The translations under genes and the position numbers were made by a program. The notes under the pieces were generated by a model. That model was not told the DNA's origin. It saw only the letters and a list, made by a program, of their open reading frames with translations, and did no database searches. A stretch of 64,000 nt of DNA from Xiphydria camelus. Taxonomy: Eukaryota > Arthropoda > Insecta > Hymenoptera > Xiphydriidae. Below, piece by piece: positions 10,184 through 21,733 of the stretch. The stretch spans positions 17,513,096 to 17,577,095 of the forward strand of contig OY783191.1 of the NCBI GenBank assembly GCA_963678675.1, given 5' to 3'. The stretch's first letter is position 1; every line of letters begins with the position of its first letter.

Positions 10184-10570
10184 GTTCAATGCCATTTTTT
10201 AGTGGCATTACATTTCGCTAGTACACGTATTTCAAAATTCTGGTCTGTGAGGCGATTATAACGCGGTAAATTATGCATAGTTGCATATGAAAATAATCTC
10301 TCAACAGGCGCAGACGATGGCAAAGGCGTGTTATATTTTATAAATATTTTTTTCACCGTCGGATAAACATTGATAGCTAAGAGATTACTGGTAACTGGCT
10401 CTTGAAGGTATCGCTTCACTTCAATTTGACCATCAGAATTTTCGAATACTGATGACGATGTCTCAATAGTACTGCCTGAATCACCAAAATCAAAAAAGCT
10501 ATCAATTTAATCGTCTTTGGTAGCACTTGATGCTATTAAAGTTTCCACCTCAGTAGCAGCCGCCAGCACA
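10183..10570 (-). pseudogene. hAT transposase C-terminus
   Basis: The frame ending near 10186 encodes the hAT C-terminal dimerisation domain: a YP-VKKIFIKYNTPLPSS stretch, then SSAPVERLFSYA, then RYNRLTDQNFE. These are the conserved blocks of that domain, through which hAT transposases oligomerise in the nucleus. Upstream codons (10420-10560) continue in the same frame with one TAA stop near 10508. The catalytic DDE/RNase-H part and N-terminal BED finger are absent, so this is a truncated relic. Confidence 0.85.
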
Positions 10571-12040
10571 ACTGAAAATACTTTTTTCTGTGCAGCAACC
10601 GTCAAGCACCGTAGCCATTGAGTTTTAAACTTTGGGTGGATTACGGCTGCGATAGTCGCCTAATGTCCGCAATCTTCAATTTCAGCAGCTGCTGCTGCTG
10701 TTCGTCCACTGTCTTCCACATGGTTTTTCGGCGTCACTGCACTTTTCTTTCGCACTTCACTCACTCCTTCTGTCAACGACTCTGCCGCGTTTTCTTTCGA
10801 TGCCTTCCAATTTTCACCTTGCTCAGACTTCAATTTCATTTCAATTGCACCTTTCGTCGCCGAGGCAGAGCTCGACCACTCTGACGAGGACCACGTTGAC
10901 GGTAGCCCCTTCCTCCACGACTGCCAGTCGCATCAGTTTCTCTCTGCAATTAGGTATCAGTCGTGTTATTTGGTTGAACATCGAAAAGAAACCATAATTA
11001 TTATGTCTTATCGTTTCAAACAATTACTCACCAATATTTAAACATTCACAATTTTGAGATTACACTTCGATCTCCCGCATTTATCTACCTCCCGCTTTTA
11101 CCATTTCAAATATTTCGCTCGTACGTAGCGCCATCTTCCAAAGCCAACTCTAATTAAAACACTGCCGAAGTCAAATTTCAGGAAAATTCAGGTCGCTGCA
11201 CCTGCTTGACTAGCCATTGGACATACGGTATGTAAAATCTTACACTTTTTGAAAGATTATTCATTTATTTATTTCACGCATCCAGCATTTTAGATGAATG
11301 TGTGTACAAAATGATGCTAACCTGAACGGACATGTACAATCGATCTGGTATTTACGAATGAATAACTAAAATCTACGGATCTAATATCTATAATATCTAC
11401 AGATTACTGCAAATAATTACATTTTTCATCTACCTTCATTTTCTTCAATCAGACTTTGCATTAACTTTCCATTATATATTTTTCCTTTGCTCCGTTCGTT
11501 CAAACTTTCGCTCCTTTTACACTCAAACTCAGAGTGAACTCAGCTCTCTAGCGGAGTCTGTTTGAGGTGACTCGTGTCGCCGACTCACGGCGACACAAAC
11601 TAAATGGAAAGCACTTTCGGCGACACGAGTCGACTCGTGTCGACTTGTGTCAGTAAAAGGAAAGCACCCAGTAACGTCACTCAGTGACGCCACCGCGTGA
11701 CGCTTGGGTGAAAGTCACGCTTGGCTATCGGGGCAAGAGGTTGGTACGAGATTTGTCGGTAAAAACGGTCACTTGCTGACAGAATTCTACGTGTGACACC
11801 TACGTACATATTTTGATACTCATAACCTCAAAGCTACGTTTACGTGGGTTCTATCAATAGCCAAATATTGCTTTCAAAATGAATAATATTACGGCACAAT
11901 GTTATCGTTGGAAAAGAAATTACTCATCATAATTCACAAATTCACGATTTTGAGATTACACGCTTCGATCTCCCGAATTGACACCAACTCTAACTACTGA
12001 CTCGACTTCTACCGGTATAAATAACTCGAGTAGGGTAGAC
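10571..12040. other. Gene-free stretch
   Basis: Possible 5' remains of the hAT gene up to about 10900 cannot be read in one frame. 11540-11760 is rich in a GACACGAGTCG-type repeat and in CAGTGACG motifs, ending near a CTATCGGGG terminus-like motif (11733). No other gene or RNA is seen. Confidence 0.4.
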
Positions 12041-12041
12041 C

Positions 12042-12593
12042 GGGGACAATTGAAACATTTGTGCTTCTTGATTTTTTTTTATACGGCTTCTGCAAATATT
12101 TAAATTATAAAGTGAGTATTACTTAGCATATTTAATAAGGTTTTTGTACATATCATTCCGTTGTCCTAAAATGATACATAAATAAGATATTTCAAAATAT
12201 GTTCAGGTTGCCAAATTGTTTCAATTGTCCCCACGTCAGGGACGATTGAAATATATACCTGGGACAATTGAAACAGCATTTAGATTTAAAAAAAATGTAA
12301 TTATAACGCAAATAGAACAGATCAATATTGGAAATCATAAGATAAGAGAATATACAGTAAATATATATGTTTAGTCTGACAAACAGTTGTGTGACAGGTA
12401 TAAAGATCTTTTGAAGTGCATTCTTCGTGTGACCAATGCATTGCACCCATTTCTCTCCAGGGCGGCTATTACCCCACTGCTCCAGACAAACCAGGCAATA
12501 ATAATCCTCGTCGTCGCTGTCACTCTGTTCACTATTGTTTTGGTGTTTCACACGTTTCAATTGTCCCCTCCATCGTTTGTTTCAATTGTCCCC
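12042..12593 (-). mobile_element. pogo/Tigger-like remnant with C-terminal zinc motif
   Basis: GGGGACAATTGAAAC at 12042 and its complement at about 12579-12593 bracket the piece; the same motif recurs inside near 12240-12275. The minus frame from 12560 encodes an acidic run and CLVCLEQWGNSRPGEKWVQC, the start of the PHD-like zinc finger that ends many insect pogo/Tigger DDE proteins. Residues after the first Cys pairs are lost, and no catalytic domain remains. Assignment rests on this short motif. Confidence 0.5.
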
Positions 12594-12649
12594 ATAATAC
12601 ATTTCTCAATAAATACTCAAATATTTTCTTACTCTTGGACAGCAGTAAT

Positions 12650-13170
12650 AGGTTTGTTCCAACCGAGCAGAAAACCGTACATGAACGGTACCGGGCATGC
12701 GCAGTAGAGAAATTCTGTTCCAACCGTACGCTGGACGGTCCCTGTACGGTGTTGTGCGGCGTTCCAACCACCGCTGGGATCGTGCGTGGAACGGTTCCTG
12801 TACCGTCCATCCGATGCTTGGTCCTGATCGTGAACTGTGTGGACTGACATGCGCACTACGGCGATTAGTTTGCCTGGCGCGGTTATTTAAATACTTTTGA
12901 GAGTTGACTTTTTCTATCTCCGTATTTTTGTTGCAAGTTATTAAAATGACGTCTAACGAAGGCGATAGTGATGTGTCGGATATATCGGATATGTCCGACA
13001 CAAGTGACGATGATATTGAATTATACGAAAATAGGGTTAGAAACCAGGATTATTTAGGTAAGTGACAGATTGAGGTTAAGTGTAGAAAATCTTTGTTAGA
13101 AAACTGATAGAAAATCATTCAATTTAATTGAAAGACTATAACGAAGGTGGATTAAATTTGATTTGATGAG
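12650..13170 (+). mobile_element. 5' end of a decayed Harbinger with first exon
   Basis: GGTTTGTTCC after TAATA starts the element; the same terminus after TTA is at 31118. Several CCGTAC/GGTACGG motifs follow. An exon at 12945-13057 starts with ATG and is acidic (SDISDMSDTSDDDIEL, then NRVRNQDYLG), ending at a GTAAGT donor like the exon at 4014-4126. Degenerate tandem units and a Myb/SANT partner (17717-18640, opposite strand) lie downstream, so this is probably the left end of one decayed Harbinger. Its nuclease exons are not recognisable. Confidence 0.6.
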
Positions 13171-13533
13171 ATAGAAGTTTCTGCACAAATTATGCTCCGG
13201 GAGTTGCAACGTCGAGCATACCTGCCAAGAAGGAAGAATTAGGCCTAGGAAGAATCCCCCGAGGAATCGATGGAAAGAAAATAAAGGAACGGGAAAAAAG
13301 GGAGGTGGAACAATAGCGAGGAGGTGGATGCCGGTACGACTAGTTAGGTATCCGCCAGGCACACTAACAAGGTTGGTCTATCCAGTTTGACATTTAAGGT
13401 TAGGTTTCCTGTCAGTTCCCTGCCAGTTCACCCGCGTGCCGACAAAAGTGGAAGAAGGCTCTAAAAGGGAGAAACAAACCGAGAAGGGGAAAGAGAAGCT
13501 AAAGGAATGTATTCTGGAAGGAATAAGAAAGAA

Positions 13534-14509
13534 CCCAGGTAGCACATCAACGTCGAAATGACGTTCTTTGAAGGTCAGTTCTGACGTCAGATGACGAAAA
13601 ATATGACGTCATTTTAACGTCGCAAAGACGGCAATTGCACATCCACACGACGTCAGAAAAACACGTCATAATGACGTTCTACCGGACGTTGTGATGACGT
13701 AAAAAATAACAGTTCTAAAAGGTTAGGTCTGACGTATATCTTTTCACCGTGAGCGGTCACCCATCCAACTAGTGTCCGCACTTTTTGCTGCTTAACTTCG
13801 TTGATCGGTCGGTGTCCTCGAGTCCTCATCTGCTGCGCGCTCTTGTGGTTAAGAATATTATTACTATTGGTGTTCATATGAAGTTTGATGAATAAATGTA
13901 TATTGCTTTTCCTGTCAATAAGAAAGAGCTTGAATAAATAAAATTTTATAATTGTATTATTCTTTCCTCAACATTTTTCTAAATTTATGATTCTTTTGAT
14001 AAATATTCTTGCATAGACGCAAATTGATATTAATATCAATTTGCGTTTATGCAAGATATAAATAATAAATAAATATAAATAAATAAATAAATAATTATAT
14101 GAATATTTATTCATCCTACATTAATTGATTGTCTTTCATTTACTTTAATAATCTGTGCTTTTTAATAAACAGTATAGTTTATAACTTGCTCAACATACTC
14201 TGGAGACTCCAAATGAAATAATTTATTGATTTAATAATTGAACAAATTACAATTTTTGTCCATTTATTCACAAATAAATTTTCAAGTCGCTATACCTATA
14301 TGCAGGAGACCGAAATTTTTCTAAGTCTCGTTCGTCATTAAAAATGACGGAAAAGTTCCGTCAAAAAGACGTTGAATTTTGACGTCCAAGGTACGTCGTA
14401 AATATGACGTCCCTGTGACGTTAATATTACGATAATTGATGTCTGAAACCCTATACTGACCAAAAAATGACGTCTGAGACGTTATTCTAACGTCAGTGTG
14501 CTACCTGGG
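13534..14509. mobile_element. ACGT-rich element 1 (CCCAGGTAGC termini)
   Basis: Ends CCCAGGTAGCACA and TGTGCTACCTGGG are inverted repeats; AA lies on each side. The first and last 200 bases are packed with ACGT, mainly TGACGT. A 5S-rRNA-like segment sits at 13747-13817 and a long hairpin near 14013-14060 (CATAGACGCAAATTGATATT arm). No reading frame of note. Other copies: 16414-17571, 45510-46493 and 62508 onwards. The 2-bp duplication (AA, TT, TG) does not fit a superfamily I can name. Confidence 0.85.
13747..13817 (-). other. 5S-rRNA-like segment in element 1
   Basis: On the minus strand CCGATCAACGAAGTTAAGCA and, 30 bases on, TTGGATGGGTGACCGC match the internal control region of 5S rRNA (consensus CCGATC-CCGAAGTTAAGCA and TTGGATGGGTGACC). 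The 5S ends are absent, so it is not a 5S gene. The internal RNA polymerase III promoter region is what has been kept. Confidence 0.75.
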
Positions 14510-17040
14510 AAGCAATCAACTGAGGGACGAGAGTGTCGGCTCGGAAGCTTTGCTGAATGCACCGGCAAGGAGGGGAACGCTTACGAGCAACCAAAAGGGA
14601 AAACCAAATATGGAACAAGATATCAGAGTGTATAAAGGTAGATCGTACTAATCCAACTAGGTAAGGATCGCAACAAGAAGACGTGAGATTTGCTCAGGAA
14701 ACGTCGTGCCGAGCGTATCTGCTGAATAGGAAAAATTCTCCAAGGAATCGAAGAAAGTTAAACGACTAAAAAGGGTTCCGGAACAATAGCGAGGAGGAGG
14801 TGGAAGCCGGAACGACCAGCCCCTCGCCAGACATACTAACAACAAGTCCACCCACGTGCCAGTCATGCGCGAGCAAAGCGTGGGATATTCGATGAGGAAC
14901 TGAAATCTTATGAAAAGAAAAGTAGAGGTAATCGGTGGCTGTAGTCGGCAGCTATTAAGGTAATTATAAGACTCTCAAGCAGAGCAGGCATGGCAAGCGA
15001 GATAGAAATTGGCCAAACGAGTGAGACGCACTGGGAGCGCTACCAGTCGTGTCGACAAAGGAGGGAGAAGACTCTTAAAAAGAGAGAAGCACCCTGGGAA
15101 GGGGAAACAGAAGCCACAGAGAATGTATCCTGGAAGGAATAAGGAATAAACAACCAGATAAAGGGAAGAGAGTGTCGGCTTGAAGGTTGCGCCGGACGTG
15201 CCGGCTAGGAGGAAGACACCGATAAAGGAATCAGGTAGAAGAAATAACCAATCAGAGAATAGGATATCAATTTAAAGGTAAGTCGTGCTAATTTAATCAG
15301 TTAACTAACGCAAGAACAGGACGATAGATTGCTCTGGGAGACGCCACGCTATGCGTACCTGAGATAAAGGAAGAATACCCTGAGGAATCGAAGGAATTAA
15401 AGTTGACGGACTGGAATGGGAGCTAGAATAATAGCGAGGATGAGGTGGAAGGAATAAGGGATAAGCATGTAACCGACCAAGTAAGTAACACGACGCGAAA
15501 GCTAACAAAAGCCCGTAGGTAGAGAACGAGAACCGGAGTAAACGCGAGAGGCTCCACGGGAAGGATGGAGCAAAGGATGCGAGACGCAACGGTTCGTAGG
15601 AAGGTAACGAAGAAGAAGAGCTCCAACTTTGAAGATGCATTCGGCCTCCCATGGGCGTCAGGAAAGAAATGAAATAGACTAAGTAGACAACGCGTAGGGG
15701 GTATTTATTAAATGAAATTACAGCAATACCAATTCATACCGAGTGAATGATTGTAAAACCTATTTCGTCTTTGTTAAAACTGCGTTATTTATTTCAGATG
15801 CAGGCTGTTGGTGATGAGAAGAAAAAAATTCCAATTGGCAATTGATGGAAGGAAGGCATATCGAAATGGACAGGCCAGAAGGAAATCCAGAGTGAGACAT
15901 ACATGGAAAAGAAGGATATTTCTCGATTCAGGTAAGACATTAATGAAATGAGAATGCAGCAATACCAACTTATACCTATTGAATGATCGTGACATCTATT
16001 GTCTTTGTTAATAGGAGCAGCATGTGGGCTTGACTACCAGCAGTGCAGGAGAACTTGGAAGTCGAGAATGAGGGAGATTAACGTGGCGTACCAACAGACT
16101 TGCGTTTGCAAATTGATGTGATTATTTAATTTCATGACGAAGAGGCTACAAATTATACTTATTTTCATAGTAGTTGGTAAAATACTCTTTAAATACCTAA
16201 ACTGATGGGGCATTCCATGTCAACAACAGTAGCAGAAACTTTTGGGTCTCCGATGTAGTTGTTCATTTTTTTTCAAGTATCTTAAATCAATATAAAAACT
16301 GGCGTAAATTTTCAGAACGATTCGATAAGTCGGTCAGCTGTTATTAATTTTTATATTTCTAATTCTTTTTTTCATCGCGAGTTACGGCTGAAATTAACAA
16401 AGTATAGACATTTCCCAGGTAGCACACTGACGGTAGAATAACGTCTCAGACGTCATTTTTTGGTCAGTATAGGGTTTCAGACGTCAGTTGTCGTAATATT
16501 AACGTCGCAGGGACGTCATATTTACGACGTACCTTGGACGTCAAAATTCAACGTCTTTTTGACGGAACTTTTCCGTCATTTTTAATGACGAACAAGACTT
16601 AGGAAAAATTTCTGTCTCCTGCATATATCCCTGTATAGGGACTTGAAAATTTATTTGTGAATAAATGGACAAAAATTGTAATTTGTTCAATTATTAAATC
16701 AATAAATTATTTCATTTAGTCTCCAGAGTATGTTGAGCAAGTTATAAACTATACTGTTTATTAAAAAGCACAGATTATTAAAGTAAATGAAAGACAATCA
16801 ATTAATGTAGGATGAATAAACATTCATATAATTATTTATTTCTTTATTTATTTATATTTATTTATTATTTATTTCTTGCATAGACGCAAATTGATATTAA
16901 TATCAATTTGCGCCTATGCAAGAATATTTATCAAAAGATACAATCATAAATTTAGAAAAATGTTAAGAAAAGAATAATACAATTATAAAATCTTATTTTT
17001 TCAAGCTCTTTCTTATTGAAAAGTAATATACATTTCCTCC

Positions 17041-17110
17041 GGTCACCGGCCGATCAACGAAGTTAAGCAGCGAAAAGTGCGGATACTCTAGCTGGATGGG
17101 TGACCGCTCA
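17041..17110 (+). other. 5S-rRNA-like segment in element 2
   Basis: CCGATCAACGAAGTTAAGCA and CTGGATGGGTGACCGCTCA match the 5S internal promoter region, on the plus strand here because element 2 is inverted. Confidence 0.75.
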
Positions 17111-17125
17111 CGAATAAAAAATATA

Positions 17126-17130
17126 CACTC

Positions 17131-17171
<41 letters not shown>

Positions 17172-17367
17172 TTCTGTCGCTGGCGACTTTTTTAAAATGT
17201 TATTTTTAAACGTACTAACCAATGATTAATCAATTCTCATACTTTTATTAACGAGAGCAGACACTACCGTAGCTAATGAGGGCATGAGAATTAATTGTTC
17301 ATTGGTTAGTACGTTTAAAAATAACATTTAAAAAAGTCACCAGCGACATAATCCGAGACGCCGGGTG
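17126..17367. mobile_element. GTCGCTGGTGAC-family MITE with CT microsatellite
   Basis: TA flanks both ends. One arm has acquired a (CT)n tract at about 17135-17168; otherwise the palindrome matches 62713-62925. It sits at the same position inside an ACGT-rich element as that copy. Confidence 0.85.
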
Positions 17368-17716
17368 TACGTCAGACCTACCTTTTAGAACCGTCATTTT
17401 TTTCGTCTTCAAAACGTACGGTAGAACGTCATTGTTACGTGATTTGTCTGACGTCGTGTGGATGTGCAATTAAGCCGTCTTTGCGACGTTAAAATGACGT
17501 CATATTTTTCGTCATCTGACGTCAGACTGACCTTCAAAAAACGTCATTTCGACGTTAGTATGCTACCTGGGTTAGGACAGCTTTTATATTGATTTAAGAT
17601 ACTTGGAAAAAAATGAACAACTACATCGGAGACCCAAAAGTTTATACTACTAAAAGTTGACATGGAATGCCCCTTATACTATTACCTACGCGCTTTGAAT
17701 TGAAATTAATATAAAC

Positions 17717-18640
17717 TTACTTTAAATATGTGCAATATAAAGTTAATATACAGTTATGAGACGACCTAACGATGTTTCCGCACTCGCACGCGCATACCTT
17801 GTTCTTCAGGATTTCATTCCTTTCTTGCATTACTGCAATCTTCTTCTCAAATAGATCGTTCCTTCTCTTTATTTCCAGTAATTTCTCGGTCTCCACATCC
17901 ATCCGTGATTCGTGATAGGCTTTCCTCTCCAACCGCAATTTATCCACCGCGCCTATCTTCTTCTTCAGTCGTTTTACTGTCTTTTTCGTCGGGGTTGCGG
18001 TATCTCCGAATCCTCCCTCTTCGTCGTCGCAGCAATCCGGTGTCAGTGATAATTGGGCTGTACTGTCATTAGACAGTAAAATTTCAGGGTAAACGGTTCT
18101 CTTCTTCCCAAATATTTCGTCCATCTCCGTTTCATACTCGAGATTCTTCCGCCCTGCACCTACAAACATTTGGCAATGGAACATTAGTGGAATAAGAAGC
18201 AAATAGAAATCTTTAGGAAAAAGTCTTATGTGACCAGCTAAACGATTTTATTAACATTCTTCGTTGACCTAACAAAATAGTTTCGCAACAATATCATGAA
18301 GACCTTACATTTCTTTAAGGACATATTAATGTTTCAGATAACGTACCAGTCTGATTTCGATTGTCGACGAATTTTTTATAATTTCACTCCAGTACCCTCC
18401 AGCGATTGTGGCAGTTATTTGCCGTAACTCGCACACCCAGCTTTTGCATTTCCTCAGCTACTTTCTCCCACAATTTCTTGTTATTCCTTATCTCAAATGT
18501 CCCAACCTTCGCTTTGTACCTCCTGACCCCCATTTAAAATCCAACACCTGCTCTGTATATGTACGTATAGGTGTAGGTGTAGCTGCAGAACATGACGGTT
18601 GCTCGGTGACAACGTTGTCCACCGTAATAAACTCTTGCAA
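17717..18640 (-). pseudogene. Myb/SANT-like Harbinger partner (broken)
   Basis: The minus strand holds a SANT-type DNA-binding segment (about 18520-18370: KLWEKVAEEMQKLGVRVTAN then NCHNRWRVLE, a stop, NYKKFVDNRNQTG), ending at a GT donor. The last exon (to 17717) starts GAGRKNLEYETEMDEIF and has a basic, glutamate-rich coiled coil (KLRLERKAYHESRMDVETEK, EIKRRNDLFEKKIAVMQERN) with a Cys-containing tail. This layout is the Myb/SANT-like second protein of PIF/Harbinger elements, which binds near the ends and helps the nuclease act. One in-frame TGA in the SANT part disables it. A homologous fragment lies at 21734-22020. Confidence 0.75.
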
Positions 18641-19529
18641 TTCTGAAAGTGGAATGAACAATGCACATTAGAAATACAGCAAACTTATGTACAACTACGC
18701 TAGTTCAATTTGAAATGCTCCGAGGCATTAACTTTAACACTCCGTCGGGCGCGAAATGCAAAAAATCCCACTTGGGACATGTTATCGTACTCTGCATATT
18801 TACCATTAACAAAGATATTCATTTCTTTGCAAATTCTTCGGTGTTTGGTGGAGACACAAAGAGAAATATTGTAGTTGGATGGATAACTGAATGGACCTTA
18901 GCGCGCTCAAGTTCGTCGATGACTGACTTGCAAGGCGACTAGTGACGCAGGGGTACGCTTCGGCAGAAGGGCGGTTCTTTTTCTCTCCACGTCGGGAAGA
19001 GCTTAGAAAATTCTGAGAAAACCGAGCGTGAAGACTAACTTCGGAAAGGCGAGCAGATTTGTCGCCGTCCGGTTGGCGCCGAACCGGAACAAGTACACGT
19101 GCGTGTCAATGGCTGAATGTCATGGTCACTTCTCCGACGATAGCGCAGGGCAGAGGGTGCCCGTGCCCTAGCGCGAGGGCCCTAAAATTGGAGAACAGGG
19201 TCGAGGCGCCTTACGCGTAGTGTCTTTCAGATTTACGATCCCGAGGAGATGTGGCTTTGATCGCAGTTCTCGAAATGTTTCGGCGGATCCTCGCGGTAGG
19301 GTACCCACGTGCGTCTCGAGGGCTGTTCGACGATAGCAAAGGAAGGAAGGAAGGGCAGAGGGTGCCCGTGCCCTCCCGCAAGGCTCCTGCAATTAGCATA
19401 GCATAAATCACTCTGAACCTAACTCTTTGACTCTGCTACCACGATTTTTAAACTGAATTTACATGGAGGTGTTTCAAAACTATCCCCAAAATCCGACGAT
19501 TCGCAACCCCTCGGAAACCCCACATAATA

Positions 19530-20260
19530 GTGAATCTAGGAAATGGAAGGAATGTTTCAATCAAATCGAATAATTCACCTAAAAATAACAGGACATGTCG
19601 GAGTTTAATTGGACATACTACTGCAGAAAAGGAAATAATATTTACTGAGACAAAAAAATGTCCGTTTCAATGGAATAGTGTTCATTGTGATAATGTCTCG
19701 ATAAAATTTCTAGTCAGCGTTACGGAGTGAAGGGTAAAGAATTAAAAATATTGTAATATCCAGTCAACATACGAAAATTCCTACCAATTCTAAAGAAATA
19801 AAATGCAACTTCTCCGATTTCTCTGTACCACTGCTCCTACCTATGTAGAAATAAAAGACGACTGTGAGATGTATGTTTGTGGAGGATTTGAAGATCCAAC
19901 AAAATGTTTTTAATTAGAAGGTTCTTCATTTTCTGAAGCATTTGAATTAAATTCGAACCTGCACTTAGAAGCCGATTGAAGGATGATGTTTTATCATATC
20001 TTTCATGCTGTTAGAGTTCAATATGCTCATGTAATAATCATCCGCGTTGATGCAGATGTTTTCATCCTGGGTATTTATTTTTGGAATAATCTAGCACGTC
20101 TTGATTGTCTTGGCCTATGGTTTCACGGTTCTAATAAAAAGAACATTTTCTCGGACGTCATTTAGCTGCTGAATCCCTTGGTGAAAACATTTGTCATGTT
20201 TTGCCAGCATTACACGCTATAAGTGGTTGCGATACAATGAGTAGATTAGATTACTGTCTT
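19530..20260 (+). pseudogene. Uncharacterised transposon protein, middle part (broken)
   Basis: In-frame pieces read VEIKDDCEMYVCGGFEDP, then VRVQYAHVIIIRVDADVFIL and LDCLGLWFHGSNKK. After a frame change comes GENICHVLPALHAISGCDT with MSRLD. The D-D-D-type VDADVF block and GCDT-S block match the minus-strand fragment at 30598-30960, and the start of the same family is at 6755-7444. The earlier part (19530-19730) is open but less clear. Stops and frameshifts show it is dead. Function is unknown; a metal-dependent nuclease is only inferred from the acidic motifs. Confidence 0.55.
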
Positions 20261-20270
20261 TAACTATAAA

Positions 20271-20440
20271 AAAAAATAATAATTGTCACTAAAAAGATGA
20301 TTTGAATAGTCCATGTGCACAATCGATTAACTTGATACTCAAGGGGAGGAGGGTGTAACTAAAAATTGATACATCGCAGGTTCTGACAACATCCGAAATA
20401 TTAATCTATAAGCTTTACTGAGCTTCAATCAATTGACAGA
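20271..20440. repeat. Short dispersed repeat
   Basis: The CGATTAACTTGATACTCAAG start (about 20322) through GAATTTTGCATGCTCA (about 20466) recurs at 36905-37076, where a long G run replaces the GGGGAGGAGGG here. Confidence 0.6.
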
Positions 20441-20870
20441 ATGCGGTGCCGGAATTTTGCATGCTCACGTCCATCCAGCTTCCGGTCTACTACGCGCAAG
20501 GCTCCTCGACCCTGTTCTCCAATTTCAGGGGCCTCGCGATAGGGTGCCGGTCGCGACGGCAAGGTGGGCTTCCACAAGCGCAAGGCGCCTCGACTCCCAA
20601 TTGCAGGAGCCTCGCAGGAGGGCACGGGCACCCTCTGCCCTTCGCTATCATTGGAGAAGTGACCAGGGGTCCTACATTCAGCCATTGACACGCACGTGCA
20701 CTTGTCCCGGGTCGGCGCCAAATCTGCTCGCCTTTCCGAAGTTAATTGTCACGCTCGGTTTCCTTCGAATTTTCTCCTCCCAACGTGGAGAGGAAAAGAA
20801 CAGCCCTTTTCTGCCGAAGCGTTCCCCTGCGTCATTAGTCGCCTTGCAAGTGAAGCTGAATTATTTACTG

Positions 20871-21730
20871 ATTTGTACGGTAGCCAGAATTGCGGCATTT
20901 AGTCTATCAGTAATGAAGTACTGACGGCTTGTATTAAGGAATGACTTAAAATTCCATCAATACCAATTTTGTGGAGGGGACACTGTCAGTAATATTGAAG
21001 GTGAAAACAAAAATATAGTTCATTCCATCAGTACAGTAGTCTCCCGCAATGGAGGTGGACTGTAATGAAGCGTATTGGCTGAAAAGCACGTTCCGGACCT
21101 TCCTAGATATAAACCGTCGAGTCCCGTAATTTTGATTCTTCCATATCTAGCAGTGCGGTATTCCTTACTGAGAAGCAAATGCAGAAAAGTTTTTGTCACT
21201 CTTCGTTGAAATTTTGAAGTATGAACACGATGTCGGGAAGGGAAGGTAGAAATCGTCCGACTAAAAAATGAAAGAAAGACATAGCATCAATGTAGAGATA
21301 ACAGAATATACGGATAAGAGATAAAAGATAATAGTAACACTAGGAAAGACTTGGTCACTTAGTTCATTGATGCGAAACCGTTGAAGCACCGAGGGTATAA
21401 ACCCCTGCTACTTTTCTTTGCCCTTCAATGACAGGAAATGGTAGTACAATTGCTAAACATGCTTCATCCATAATGCAGTGAAACGACTGTTCAGTTCGAC
21501 TTCTTCTCATGTACTGACAAAAATACTTTAAAACTGTACTGACCGTCTAAACGCCGCGGAAATACTGATGGAATGATTCAATACTTACCATCAATACTTA
21601 ATGACGTGTAAAGCTGCGTTTAGACGATCAGTAGTACTGTCAATATAGTACAAACTACTGACATTATTAGTGTCCGTGTAAACGCCGTATTGAAGTAGGT
21701 GCAGGACGGAATTATTTCGAATTCGAAGCG
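20871..21730. other. Gene-free stretch with Harbinger-like end motifs
   Basis: CTGACCGTCTAAACGCCGC (about 21539) and GCGTTTAGACGATCAGTA (about 21614) are inverted versions of one another, as expected of two abutting element ends. ATCAGTA/TACTGA motifs recur throughout 20960-21600. No gene is recognised. Confidence 0.4.
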
Positions 21731-21733
21731 GAG

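Larger units (their letters stand above)
13171..16040. repeat. Degenerate tandem units of Harbinger origin
   Basis: Similar segments centred on AATAGCGAGGAGGTGG-type motifs occur near 13311, 14786 and 15426, each preceded by related AAGGAAGAA/GAATCGA text. Allowing for the element at 13534-14509, the spacing is about 500-640 bases. 15740-16020 adds two units with TTTCAGATGCAGGC acceptor-like and GATTCAGGTAAG donor-like motifs that also build the array at 22440-24170. No intact exon is present. Confidence 0.55.
16414..17571. mobile_element. ACGT-rich element 2 (inverted orientation)
   Basis: It has the same CCCAGGTAGC/GCTACCTGGG ends as element 1, with TT on both sides (16412-16413, 17572-17573). 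Relative to element 1 it runs in reverse. The hairpin (16878-16922) and 5S-like segment (17041-17110) are both present. The 17126-17367 MITE interrupts it at the site that is empty in element 1. Confidence 0.85.
16207..17673. mobile_element. Fold-back element, GGGGCATTCC termini
   Basis: GGGGCATTCCATGTCAAC at 16207 and its complement at 17656-17673 begin arms of over 100 bases, including GGGTCTCCGATGTAGTTGTT. ACGT-rich element 2 has landed in the middle. Target duplication is not clear. Confidence 0.75.
18930..20870. repeat. Inverted repeat around a transposon gene fragment
   Basis: Left arm about 18930-19390 and right arm about 20440-20870 share inverted text such as GGCAGAGGGTGCCCGTGCCC, the GTCGAGGCGCC part and the TTCTGCCGAAGCG end. 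The arms are imperfect and GC-rich; the loop is AT-rich and codes the fragment at 19530-20260. 34890-35160 holds a weaker single copy of the arm. Confidence 0.7.

Noticed and set aside
12387..13001. Several overlapping open frames on both strands
   Set aside because: They overlie inverted CCGTAC/GGTACGG motifs at a Harbinger end; only the short exon 12945-13057 has support.
13747..13817. 5S rRNA gene
   Set aside because: Only the internal promoter region is present; the ends of 5S rRNA are missing in all four copies.
15305..15652. 115-codon hydrophobic open frame on the minus strand
   Set aside because: Antisense to degenerate Harbinger-derived units; no family features and no conservation among the units.
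20433..20924. 163-codon open frame on the plus strand
   Set aside because: Lies in the right arm of an inverted repeat; the other arm does not keep the frame.
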